Assembly: GCF_003315795.1 (NCBI RefSeq)
Contig: NZ_QMEY01000028.1
Coordinates: 1 to 64,000 of the forward strand
Source of the DNA: Spongiactinospora rosea
GTDB lineage: Bacteria > Actinomycetota > Actinomycetes > Streptosporangiales > Streptosporangiaceae
Direction: 5' to 3'
Length of the DNA: 64,000 nucleotides
Under the pieces are notes generated by a model that saw only the letters and a list, made by a program, of their open reading frames with translations, made no database searches and was not told where the DNA came from. Positions 44,769 to 52,973 of this stretch are shown here, in pieces. Numbering within the stretch: position 1 is the stretch's first letter; each line of letters opens with the position of its first letter. Position numbers and translations under genes: made by a program.

Positions 44769-45104
44769 GTGAGCCCCCGACGTGCCCGCAGAAAGGACCC
44801 CTTCGACCGGGGGCGGCGTGGCGACTCCGCCTCCCGCCCGCCGCCGGGGCCGATAACGGGCTTTCCCGCGGGCATGGACCGCGTCGAGGAGTGGCCCGAC
44901 GGCGAGTGGAAGGTCCGCGCGCTGCGCGGCGGCGCGGCCGATCGCGCCTACCGCTGTCCCGGCTGTGACCATGAGGTCCGCGCCGGAATGCCGCACATCG
45001 TGAGCTGGCCCAACTGGCCGGGAGGCGAGGAGGAGCGGCGGCACTGGCACACCCCGTGCTGGCGCAAGCGCCTCGATCGCGGGCACGGCCGAAATCGCTA
45101 CTGA
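44769..45104 (+). CDS. Small zinc-binding protein adjacent to nucS
   Basis: 111 residues from GTG 44769. After a basic Arg/Pro-rich N-terminus comes a domain with CPGCDHEVRAGMPHIVSWPNWPGGEEERRHWHTPCWRKR; two Cys (CPGC) and a His-x-His-x-x-Cys cluster look like a treble-clef or HNH-like zinc site. The gene neighbours nucS divergently in many actinobacteria and is often labelled ATP/GTP-binding protein without a P-loop being present. Function unknown; a DNA-related role is suggested only by neighbourhood. Confidence 0.75.
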   Translation: MSPRRARRKDPFDRGRRGDSASRPPPGPITGFPAGMDRVEEWPDGEWKVRALRGGAADRAYRCPGCDHEVRAGMPHIVSWPNWPGGEEERRHWHTPCWRKRLDRGHGRNRY

Positions 45105-45117
45105 AGGAGTCGCAGGG

Positions 45118-45825
45118 ATGGAGATCCGGGCGTCCACGGTGCTGCCCGCCCGCAGGGAGCCGATCGAGCTGCACACCGCGGACGGGCTGACGCTCGTGGG
45201 CGAGGTGGCCCTGCCCGCCGAGCGGCCACCGGCGGCCACTCTGATCTGCCTGCACCCGCTGCCCACCCACGGCGGCATGATGGACAGCCACGTCTTCCGC
45301 AAGGCCGCCTACCGGCTGCCCGCGCTGGCCGACCTGGCCGTGCTGCGCTTCAACACCCGCGGCACCACCTCCGACCGCGGCACCTCCCAGGGCGCGTTCG
45401 CCGACGGCGAGGGCGAGCGGTACGACGTGGCCGCCGCGCTGGAGTACGCGGAGTTCCACGACCTGCCCCGGCCGTGGCTGGTCGGCTGGTCGTTCGGCAC
45501 CGAGCTGGCGCTGCGCTGGGGGCGCGACCCGCTGATCGAGGGGGCGATCCTGCTCTCGCCGCCACTGCGCCGGGCCGGTGACGCCGACCTCACGGCGTGG
45601 GGGGAGTTCGGCCGTCCGCTGGTGGCGCTGGTGCCCGAGTTCGACGACTACCTGCGCCCGGACGAGGCCGCCGAGCGGTTCGCCCTCGTGCCGCAGGCCG
45701 AGGTGATCGGCGTGGAGGGCGCCAAGCACCTGTGGGTGGGCGAGCCCTCGGTGCGGATCGTGCTCAACGAGATCGTCCGCAGGGTGGCGCCCGGGGCGTA
45801 CCCGCTGCCGGAGCGGCTGTCCTGA
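45118..45825 (+). CDS. Alpha/beta hydrolase
   Basis: 235 residues. Nucleophile elbow GWSFGT with Ser125; acid and His are likely in the PEFDDY and GAKHLWVG segments. The oxyanion region is CLHPLPTHGGMMDSHVF, which is typical of the CocE/YsgA-like small hydrolases. Starts 13 bases after the zinc-protein gene with AAGGAG, so they are co-transcribed. Substrate unknown. Confidence 0.85.
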   Translation: MEIRASTVLPARREPIELHTADGLTLVGEVALPAERPPAATLICLHPLPTHGGMMDSHVFRKAAYRLPALADLAVLRFNTRGTTSDRGTSQGAFADGEGERYDVAAALEYAEFHDLPRPWLVGWSFGTELALRWGRDPLIEGAILLSPPLRRAGDADLTAWGEFGRPLVALVPEFDDYLRPDEAAERFALVPQAEVIGVEGAKHLWVGEPSVRIVLNEIVRRVAPGAYPLPERLS

Positions 45826-45926
45826 AACGTGATTCGTCAGACGCGGCGGGGGTATTCGGTCGGCACGATGACCCTCTGAGTATGACCGGTAACCCCGGTA
45901 GGGGTGGCAGCGGCCGAACGTCGGGT

Positions 45927-45932
45927 TAGGTT
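45927..45932 (+). promoter_or_regulatory. TAGGTT -10 box 7 nt before the hydrolase GTG at 45940
   Basis: TAGGTT, seven bases, GTG: predicted leaderless start. No Shine-Dalgarno occurs in the seven-base interval. Confidence 0.45.
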
Positions 45933-45939
45933 GTTCTCC

Positions 45940-46716
45940 GTGCACCTGTACTCGCGATCAACCGGCAGCGGAGTGCCGGTCGTCCTCCTCCACGCGTTCC
46001 CGCTCTCCTCGGCCATGTGGCTGGCCCAGCGGGAAGGTCTCGCCGCCGCCTGCCGGGTGATCACACCCGATCTCCGTGGCTTCGGCGGCTCGGTGCTCAA
46101 TGACGAGCCCCCCTCCATCGATGCGATGGCCGATGATGTCGCCGCGCTGCTCGACGCCGAGGGCGTCGAACGGGCCGTGGTCGGCGGTCTGTCGATGGGC
46201 GGCTACGTGACGATGGCCTTCTGCCGCCGTCACCCCGACCGCCTGCTCGGCGTCATCCTGGCCGATACCAGGGCCACCGCCGACCATGAGCAGGCGCGCG
46301 CGAACCGCGAGCGGATCGCCACCGCCGTCTCCGCCAACGGCAGCGCGATCCTGCTCGACGAGGTCCTTCCCGGCCTCGTGGGGCCCACCACCAGGCAGCG
46401 CCGCGGCATGGTCTTCGGCCGGGTGCGCGGGCTGGTGCAGGCCGCCCCGCCGGGCGCGGTGGCCTGGGCCGAGCGGGCGATGGCCGGCCGCGCCGACTCC
46501 TTCGACACGCTGCGCGACCTGAAGGTCCCCGCCCTGGTGATCGTGGGGGAGGAGGACCAGATGACGACGCCGGCCGACGCCGAGGCGATCGCCGAGGCCG
46601 TGCCCGACGCGCGGTTCACGGTGATCGAGGCGGCCGGGCACCTGTCGGCGGTGGAGCAGCCCGAGGCGTTCAACCGGGCGGTCGCCGCCTTCGTGGGCGA
46701 GATCTCGTGGCCCTGA
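45940..46716 (+). CDS. Alpha/beta hydrolase (3-oxoadipate enol-lactonase-like)
   Basis: 258 residues. VPVVLLHAFPLSSAMW oxyanion region, nucleophile Ser85 in VGGLSMGGYV, acid in VIVGEEDQMT, His in EAAGHLSAVEQPEAF. Resembles PcaD-like lactonases, but no other protocatechuate gene is present, so the substrate is open. GTG 45940 is favoured by the leaderless -10 and by the typical short N-terminus. Converges on the permease gene with a 3-base gap. Confidence 0.87.
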   Translation: MHLYSRSTGSGVPVVLLHAFPLSSAMWLAQREGLAAACRVITPDLRGFGGSVLNDEPPSIDAMADDVAALLDAEGVERAVVGGLSMGGYVTMAFCRRHPDRLLGVILADTRATADHEQARANRERIATAVSANGSAILLDEVLPGLVGPTTRQRRGMVFGRVRGLVQAAPPGAVAWAERAMAGRADSFDTLRDLKVPALVIVGEEDQMTTPADAEAIAEAVPDARFTVIEAAGHLSAVEQPEAFNRAVAAFVGEISWP

Positions 46717-46719
46717 GCG

Positions 46720-47892
46720 TCACACGCGCGACTGGCGGGGCAGCACGACCTCCCTGATGACCAGGGCGATCGCCGCGGCCACCGGAATCGCGATGAGCGC
46801 CCCGACGATGCCGAGGAGCGTGCCGCCGAACAGCGCCGCGATCACGGTCACCGCCGGGGCGACGTCCACCGAGCGCTTCATCACGCGTGGGTATATCACG
46901 TAGTTCTCGATCTGCTGGTAGATCAGGAAGAACACCGCGCAGGCGACGCCCAGCGGCAGCGACTGCAACAGCGCCACGCCGCTCACGAACACCGCCCCGA
47001 TGGTCGCCCCGACCAGCGGGATCAGGTCGGTCACCGCGACCACCAGCGCGAGCGCGAGGGCGTATCGCACCCCGGCGACGCCCAGGAACGCGTACGACAG
47101 CACGCCCGCGATCACCGAGATCACCACGTTGCCCGCCACATAGCCGCCGATGCCGACCAGGATCTCGTCGCTCATCGCGCGGGTGCGGTCCCGGCGGGTG
47201 GCGGGCACCAGGCGCAGCAGGTAGTCCTTGATCGAGCCCAGCGACCCGAGGAAGTACAGCGTCAGCACCAGCAGCGTGACGCCGGAGAAGAACGCGCCGA
47301 ACACCACCGCGCCCGCGCCGACGATGCCCCCGGCGACCAGGCGAGGCAGGTCGGGGCTGGTGACGTACGCCTTGAGCTGCGCCAGCAGCCCGTAGTCGGC
47401 GTCGAGCCGCCTGATCGTGGGGTTGGCGAGCAGTTCGTTGATGTACCCGGGCACCGCCGCCACGAAGTCGCTGACCTGCTCGGCGACCGGCGGCACGATC
47501 GCCAGCCCGAACAGCGCGAAGAAGGCGATCACGCCCAGGAACACGATCGAGATCGCCGGCCGGCGGCCCAGCCCGCGCCGGACCAGCCACTCCACGGCCG
47601 GGTTCAGGCCGACCGCCAGGAACATGGCGACCAGCACCAGCACGATCACGCTGCGCGTGTTGACGACCGCCTGGGCCAGGCCGATCGCCACCAGCACGCC
47701 CAGCCCGGCGGTCAGGCCGAACAGGAAGGGGCTCTTGGCGAGGGCCTTGCCCGGAATGCCGTAGGACCGCTCTTCGGGGGCTCCGGACGCCTGCACGGGC
47801 GTCTCTGCGGTTTTCTCTGGCCCCTTCTGCGGGACCGGCTCGGGGTGCGGCGGGGTGGGCGTGTGTCCGGCGGGGGCCGGGCCGGTGGTCAC
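46720..47892 (-). CDS. AI-2E family (PerM/TqsA-like) permease
   Basis: 390 residues with seven to eight membrane helices: a Pro-rich N-terminal tail, helices at ~65-125, a long periplasmic loop, then the conserved block GIGGYVAGNVVISVIAGVLSYAFLGV and TDLIPLVGATIGAVFVSGVALLQSLP with YQQIENYVIYPRVM. GTG 47892 has GGAGGA upstream on the minus strand; the upstream extension is not supported. Family members export AI-2 or act as Na+/H+ antiporters; the role here is unknown. Confidence 0.9.
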   Translation of the reverse strand: MTTGPAPAGHTPTPPHPEPVPQKGPEKTAETPVQASGAPEERSYGIPGKALAKSPFLFGLTAGLGVLVAIGLAQAVVNTRSVIVLVLVAMFLAVGLNPAVEWLVRRGLGRRPAISIVFLGVIAFFALFGLAIVPPVAEQVSDFVAAVPGYINELLANPTIRRLDADYGLLAQLKAYVTSPDLPRLVAGGIVGAGAVVFGAFFSGVTLLVLTLYFLGSLGSIKDYLLRLVPATRRDRTRAMSDEILVGIGGYVAGNVVISVIAGVLSYAFLGVAGVRYALALALVVAVTDLIPLVGATIGAVFVSGVALLQSLPLGVACAVFFLIYQQIENYVIYPRVMKRSVDVAPAVTVIAALFGGTLLGIVGALIAIPVAAAIALVIREVVLPRQSRV

Positions 47893-48010
47893 AGATCCTC
47901 CAGAAGGCGGGCAAAAGGCAAGGGAGAGCCTAGCGACCAAGGTCGCCAGGCTCTCCCCGATAGCCGTCGTGCCGCCCCGTGAATTCAGTCCCCGTGCGCC
48001 GGGGCGGTGC

Positions 48011-49321
48011 CTACTCCTGCCACCACTCCGACTCGTCGCCCGAGTCCTTGCTCGCCGCCGGAGCGGGTGCGGGGGACTGCGCGGGAACGGCCGGCTTGTC
48101 GGCGGCGGCGCTGGAGGGCGCCAGGGCCGGCTTGGCCGGGGCCGCGGCGATGGCGGGCTCGGGGGCCGGCTCCATGCCGGGCAGCGCCGCCCCGCCGAGC
48201 AGCTGGCGGAGCTGCGCGAGGTGGCTGGTGATGCTGTCGCGCTGCCTGGTCAGCTCGTCGACCTGCTGCTGGGCCGCCGACAGGGACCGCTTGGCCTCGG
48301 TCTTGGCCTCGTGCACGATCGTCTCGGCGCTGGACTTGGCGTCGCTGACGACCTGCTCGGCGTTCTTCTTGGCGTTGGCCAGGAGCTGCTTGGCGTGGGT
48401 GTCGGCGTCGCGCCGGGTCTGGTCGGCCTGCTGGGTGGCCTTGGCGGCCCGCTGCTCGGCGGTGGCCGCCCGCTGCTCGGCCTCGGCGACCAGCTTCTGG
48501 GTGGCGGCCTGCGCGGTGGCGTGCCGCTCGGCCTCCTGGCGCTCGGCCTCCTCCCGGCGGGCGGCGAGCTGGATCTCGAACTCCGCCTCGTCCTGGGCCC
48601 GCTTGGCCTCCGACTCCTCCAGCACCCGCTGCGCCTGCGCGCGCATCTCGTCGGCCTGGCGCTTGGCGGTGGTGAGCACCTCGTCGCGCTCGCGCTTGGT
48701 GGAGGCGCGCAGCTGGGCGACCTCGCGCTCGGTGGTGGTGCGCAGCTTGGCGATCTCGCGCTCGGCGTCGGCGCGCTTCTCGGCCACCTCGTGGTCGGCG
48801 GTGGCGCGCAGCTTGGAGACCTCGCGCTCGGTGGTCGAGGTCAGTTCGTCGGCCTCGCGGCGGGCGGTCGAGCGGATCTCCTCGGCCTCGCGCTCGGCGG
48901 TGGTACGGGTCTCGTCGGCCTCTCGGGTGGCGACCGCCCGCTTGTCGGCGGCCTCGTTCTCGGCGGCGGCGCGCAGCTCCGCGGCCTCCACCTTGGCCGC
49001 CGCCTTGATCTCGTTGGCCTCGGACCTGGCCGCCTGCACCAGCTCCGTGGCCTGCTCCTCCGCCAGGCGGAGCAGTTGCTCGATCCGGGCCCCCAACCCG
49101 GAGTAGGTCGGGCGTTCCTGCTCCTGGAGCTGCCGCTTGGAGTCGGACAGCTCGCGCTGGAGGGCGCCGGCCTGCTCCCGCGCCTGGCGCAACTCGGTGT
49201 CGAGCGTCTTGAGATGGTCGTGGACCTGGTGCCGGTCATAGCCCCGGAGCACCACGTCGAACTCCCGCGCGGGGGCGTCTTCGAAGAAATTGTTGAGCTG
49301 GGCGTCGATGTCGGACTGCAT
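48011..49321 (-). CDS. DivIVA-motif hendecad coiled-coil protein of the Scy/FilP type
   Basis: 436 residues. N-terminal DivIVA-like segment REFDVVLRGYDRHQVHDHL (19-37), then an almost unbroken coiled coil. Residues ~98-240 are a regular 11-residue repeat (TAEREAEEIRS, TTEREVSKLRA, DAEREIAKLRT). The end is Ala/Pro-rich with an acidic EWWQE terminus. In Streptomyces the polarity proteins Scy and FilP are encoded right beside the methylmalonyl-CoA epimerase gene, which is also the next gene here (224 bases away), so this is the positional counterpart. Only one such gene is present. Expected role: scaffold of the hyphal tip growth zone. Confidence 0.82.
   Translation of the reverse strand: MQSDIDAQLNNFFEDAPAREFDVVLRGYDRHQVHDHLKTLDTELRQAREQAGALQRELSDSKRQLQEQERPTYSGLGARIEQLLRLAEEQATELVQAARSEANEIKAAAKVEAAELRAAAENEAADKRAVATREADETRTTAEREAEEIRSTARREADELTSTTEREVSKLRATADHEVAEKRADAEREIAKLRTTTEREVAQLRASTKRERDEVLTTAKRQADEMRAQAQRVLEESEAKRAQDEAEFEIQLAARREEAERQEAERHATAQAATQKLVAEAEQRAATAEQRAAKATQQADQTRRDADTHAKQLLANAKKNAEQVVSDAKSSAETIVHEAKTEAKRSLSAAQQQVDELTRQRDSITSHLAQLRQLLGGAALPGMEPAPEPAIAAAPAKPALAPSSAAADKPAVPAQSPAPAPAASKDSGDESEWWQE
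48602..49030 (-). repeat. 33-bp-period coding repeat (hendecad coiled coil)
   Basis: About thirteen 11-residue units of the form T-A-x-R-E-x-x-x-x-R-x. The DNA shows a matching 33-base period (CGCTCGGCG/GGTGGTGCGC-like blocks). Eleven-residue periods give nearly straight, slightly right-handed coiled coils. Confidence 0.8.
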
Positions 49322-49545
49322 GGAGGCTCGATCCTGGGTTGTCGAGACGGCTACACGGGCCGGACGGGATGAGTCGGGGCTTTCCGAGGCGGGAGCCCGT
49401 GCCGACGCGACCGCGCTGGCGCGTCGGCGGAGGAATCCACGTCCGGTGATACGCCAGCGTACTCTGCCACTGCCGTGTTGGCCGCCCCCTCAGGCGTTAT
49501 GCGCGACTTGTTACGAATGAGCGTTTCTTGCGTTAGGAGAGCGCG

Positions 49546-49974
49546 TCAAGTCCGCGGCGGCGGCGCCTGAACCAGCTCGGTGAGCATCCCGCCCACGTCC
49601 TTGGGATGCAGGAAGGCGATCGAGGACCCCATCGATCCGTGCCTCGGCCGCTCGTCGAGCAGCCGGATCCCCTTTCCGCCGAGCTCTCCCATCGCCTCGG
49701 CGACGTCGGGCACGCCGAAGGCGACGTGATGGACGCCCTCGCCGCGCTTGGCGAGGAACTTGCCCACCGGGCTGTCCGGGCTCAGCGGTTCGAGGAGCTG
49801 GATATAAGACGAACCGTTCGGACCGTCGGCGACGTGCAGCATCGCCTCGCGGACCCCTTGTTCCTCATTGACCTCGCGGCTCACCACCGTCATGCCGAAG
49901 GTGGACTCGAAAAAGGCGATTTTGGCTTCGAGGTCGTGACAGGCGATCCCGACGTGATCGATGCGCAGGAACAT
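49546..49974 (-). CDS. mce: Methylmalonyl-CoA epimerase
   Basis: 142 residues, vicinal-oxygen-chelate fold. Converts (S)- and (R)-methylmalonyl-CoA. Metal ligands by family pattern: His in RIDHVGIACHD, His in GEGVHHVAFGV and Glu in GGMLTELV. Divergent from the thiolase gene with an 81-base gap; with meaB it forms a propionyl/methylmalonyl locus conserved in Streptomyces. Confidence 0.94.
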   Translation of the reverse strand: MFLRIDHVGIACHDLEAKIAFFESTFGMTVVSREVNEEQGVREAMLHVADGPNGSSYIQLLEPLSPDSPVGKFLAKRGEGVHHVAFGVPDVAEAMGELGGKGIRLLDERPRHGSMGSSIAFLHPKDVGGMLTELVQAPPPRT

Positions 49975-50055
49975 AGGCCACCTCCATGGCGAGCGTCCGG
50001 GCCGTCGTGGGTATGGTGACAGAACCGCTCGCTGATCGTGCCCAGGAGGTCTGAG

Positions 50056-51243
50056 ATGTCGGGTTCAGTCATCGTCGCCGGAGCGCGTACGCCCATTGGC
50101 CGCCTCCTCGGAGCCCTGTCCGGAATGACCGCCGTCGATCTCGGCGGCATCGTGATCAAGGCCGCGCTCGACCGCGCCGGCGTCGCCCCCGAGGCGGTGC
50201 AGTACACGATCATGGGGCAGGTGCTCCAGGCGGGCTCCGGGCAGATCCCCTCCCGCCAGGCCGCCGTCAAGGCGGGCATCCCCATGACCGTGCCGTCGTT
50301 GACCGTCAACAAGGTATGCCTTTCCGGTCTGGACGCCATCGCTCTGGCCGACCAGCTCATCAGGGCGGGCGAGTTCGAGGTCGTGGTGGCCGGCGGCATG
50401 GAGTCCATGACCAACGCCCCGCACCTGCTGCCCGGTCTGCGCAAGGGCGTCAAGTACGGCGGCTCCGAGGTGGTCGACTCGATGGCCCTCGACGGCCTCA
50501 CCGACGCCTACGAGCACATCCCCATGGGCGAGTCCACCGACCTGCACAACCGCCGCCTGTCGCTCACCCGCGAGGACCAGGACGCCTTCTCCGTCCGCTC
50601 CCACCAGCTGGCCGCCGCGGCGATCAAGAACGGCGTCTTCGACGAGGAGATCGTCCCGGTGCCGGTCCCGCAGCGGCGCGGCGAGCCGGTGCTGGTCACC
50701 ACCGACGAGGGCGTACGCGCCGACACCACCATCGAGGCGCTGGCCAGGCTCAAGCCCGCGTTCACTCCGGACGGCACGATCACCGCCGGGTCCGCCTCAC
50801 AGATCTCCGACGGGGCCTGTGCGGTCGTGGTGATGTCCCGCGAGCGCGCCGAGCGCGAGGGCCTGTCCTGGCTCGCCGAGATCGGCGCGCACGGCAACGT
50901 CGCGGGCCCGGACAACTCGCTGCAGTCGCAGCCCGCCAACGCCATCAAGCACGCGCTGGGCAAGGCCGGGCTGAGCGCCGCCGACCTCGACCTGCTGGAG
51001 ATCAACGAGGCGTTCGCCGCCGTCGTGCTGCAGTCGGTCAAGGACCTCGGCGTCCCGATGGACCGCGTCAACGTCAACGGCGGCGGCATCGCGCTCGGCC
51101 ACCCGATCGGCGCCTCCGGCGCGCGGATCGCGCTGACCCTCGCGTACGAGCTGCGCCGCCGCGGCGGCGGCCTCGGCGCGGCCGGGCTGTGCGGCGGCGG
51201 AGGCCAGGGCGACGCGCTGCTGCTGCGCGTGCCCCGGTCGTGA
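50056..51243 (+). CDS. Acetyl-CoA C-acetyltransferase (thiolase)
   Basis: 395 residues. Condenses or cleaves acetoacetyl-CoA. Acyl-binding Cys88 in NKVCLSGLDAI; His in GHPIGASGAR; second catalytic Cys in GLCGGGGQGDA; NEAFAA motif present. AGGAGGT before ATG 50056. The stop overlaps the meaB start (GTGA), so both are one operon. Confidence 0.95.
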   Translation: MSGSVIVAGARTPIGRLLGALSGMTAVDLGGIVIKAALDRAGVAPEAVQYTIMGQVLQAGSGQIPSRQAAVKAGIPMTVPSLTVNKVCLSGLDAIALADQLIRAGEFEVVVAGGMESMTNAPHLLPGLRKGVKYGGSEVVDSMALDGLTDAYEHIPMGESTDLHNRRLSLTREDQDAFSVRSHQLAAAAIKNGVFDEEIVPVPVPQRRGEPVLVTTDEGVRADTTIEALARLKPAFTPDGTITAGSASQISDGACAVVVMSRERAEREGLSWLAEIGAHGNVAGPDNSLQSQPANAIKHALGKAGLSAADLDLLEINEAFAAVVLQSVKDLGVPMDRVNVNGGGIALGHPIGASGARIALTLAYELRRRGGGLGAAGLCGGGGQGDALLLRVPRS

Positions 51244-52229
51244 CGGCCCGCGTGACGATCTCCGAGACGGGGCCGCGTCCGCGCGCCGCCGCGGACGTCC
51301 CCGCCCTCGTACGGCAGGCCCGCTCCGGCGGGCCGCGCGCCGTAGCCCGGCTGATCTCCCTCATCGAGAACGCCGCCCCCGAGGTCCGGCAGATCACCGC
51401 CGAGCTGTGCGCGGCGCGCAGGTCCGAGCCCGCGCACGTCATCGGCCTGACCGGCTCGCCGGGGGTCGGCAAGTCCACCACGACGGCGATGCTCGTCGCG
51501 GCCTACCGCAAGCTGGGCAGGCGGGTCGGGGTGCTCGCGGTGGACCCCTCCAGCCCCTTCACCGGCGGCGCGCTGCTCGGCGACCGGGTGCGGATGCAGG
51601 ACCACGCCACCGACCCCGAGGTGTTCATCCGCTCGATGGCCAGCCGGGGCCACCTCGGCGGCCTGGCCTGGGCCACCCCGCAGGCGCTGCGCGTGCTGGA
51701 CGCGGCGGGCTGCGACGTGATCCTGATCGAGACCGTCGGGGTCGGCCAGGCCGAGGTGGACATCGCCTCGCTGGCCGACAGCACGATCGTGCTGCTCGCC
51801 CCGGGGATGGGCGACGGCATCCAGGCGGCCAAGGCGGGCATCCTGGAGGTCGCCGACGTCTTCGTGGTGAACAAGGCCGACCGGGAGGGCGCCCAGGCGA
51901 CGGTACGCGAGCTGCGCAACATGATCGCCATGGTGCGGCGGCCGTGGAAGACGCCCATCGTGAGCACGATCGCGGCGCGCGGCGAGGGCGGCGAGGACGT
52001 GGTGGACGCGCTGGCCAAGCACCTCGACCACATGGCCGCCTCGGGCGAGCTGGAACGCCGTCGCCTGGCCAGGGCGGGCGACGAGATCGAGGCGATCGCG
52101 CTGACCGCGCTGCGGGCCGGGTTCACCGGGCTGCGCGGCGGCGACCGCCTGGAGTCGCTGGCGGCCGAGGTGGTCGCGGGGGACACCGACCCCTACAGCG
52201 CCGCCGATCGGCTGCTGGCGGCGCTGTGA
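51240..52229 (+). CDS. meaB: MeaB-type GTPase, chaperone of acyl-CoA mutases
   Basis: 329 residues. G3E-family GTPase that protects and reloads B12 mutases. Walker A GSPGVGKST at 72-80, AVDPSSPFTGGALLGDRVRM, DVILIETVGVGQ and the guanine motif NKAD. GTG start in a four-base overlap with the thiolase gene. Its partner mutase here is probably the IcmA encoded 3.6 kb downstream. Confidence 0.95.
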   Translation: MTARVTISETGPRPRAAADVPALVRQARSGGPRAVARLISLIENAAPEVRQITAELCAARRSEPAHVIGLTGSPGVGKSTTTAMLVAAYRKLGRRVGVLAVDPSSPFTGGALLGDRVRMQDHATDPEVFIRSMASRGHLGGLAWATPQALRVLDAAGCDVILIETVGVGQAEVDIASLADSTIVLLAPGMGDGIQAAKAGILEVADVFVVNKADREGAQATVRELRNMIAMVRRPWKTPIVSTIAARGEGGEDVVDALAKHLDHMAASGELERRRLARAGDEIEAIALTALRAGFTGLRGGDRLESLAAEVVAGDTDPYSAADRLLAAL

Positions 52230-52250
52230 GCGCGTCCCGCCGCTGAAGGG

Positions 52251-52943
52251 TCAGGGCTGGTCGGCGTACTTGACGGTGACGTGCTGGAAGCCGAGCGACT
52301 TGAGCATGCCCGCCAGCATGAGCCTGGTGTTCTGTTCGGCGCGGCGGGCGAGGTCGCTCGCGCGGGCGGCCTCGCCGATCTTCTGTTCGGCCAGCACGTA
52401 GAGCTCCCGCTGGTCGCCGGGCGAGGAGGACAGCAGCTCCTGGACCCGGTCCAGGATGCCGCGTTGCTGGTGGTAGACGTAGGAACGGCTGTTGTCCAGG
52501 TTGGGTTTGGCCAGGGCGGCGCGCGGCAGGCGCACGGTCACCGAGGCGCGGTCGGGGGAGACGGTCAGCGCGCCGCTGGACAACGCGGCGAAGTCGACGT
52601 AGGCGTCGACCGATCCGGCTCCCACGAACAGCGTGCGGCTGCCCTTGATCGCGTCGGGCAGGAACGCGGCGTCCTTCTGCAGGTCCACGACCACCTGGAA
52701 GTTGCCTGCCGCGGCCTGGAACCTGCTGAGGTCCTGGATCGAGGTGAGGATCGCCGGGCCGCTGCGGTCGATCCCGCGCTCACCGAAGGGATCGAGCCAG
52801 ATCCAGGCCAGCCGGGCGCCCACCACGAGCAGGGCGATGACCAGGAACACGGCGACGAGGAACCGCCAGGGGCGGCGGGCGGGACGCGGCGGCGCGTCCG
52901 GCGACTGCGGCGGCGCGCCGGGGGGAGGTGCGGGGCGAGTCAC
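52251..52943 (-). CDS. DUF4230 membrane-anchored protein
   Basis: 230 residues: Pro-rich cytoplasmic N-terminus, one membrane helix (~27-48), and an extracytoplasmic DUF4230 domain (IQDLSRFQAAAGNFQVVVDLQ, VRLPRAALAKPNLDNSRSYVYHQQRGILDRV). Function unknown. GTG start at 52943; it follows the large membrane protein gene on the same strand by 30 bases, probably one operon. Confidence 0.85.
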   Translation of the reverse strand: MTRPAPPPGAPPQSPDAPPRPARRPWRFLVAVFLVIALLVVGARLAWIWLDPFGERGIDRSGPAILTSIQDLSRFQAAAGNFQVVVDLQKDAAFLPDAIKGSRTLFVGAGSVDAYVDFAALSSGALTVSPDRASVTVRLPRAALAKPNLDNSRSYVYHQQRGILDRVQELLSSSPGDQRELYVLAEQKIGEAARASDLARRAEQNTRLMLAGMLKSLGFQHVTVKYADQP

Positions 52944-52973
52944 ATGCTTGTCCTTCCCCCGGGAGCGGGCTTA

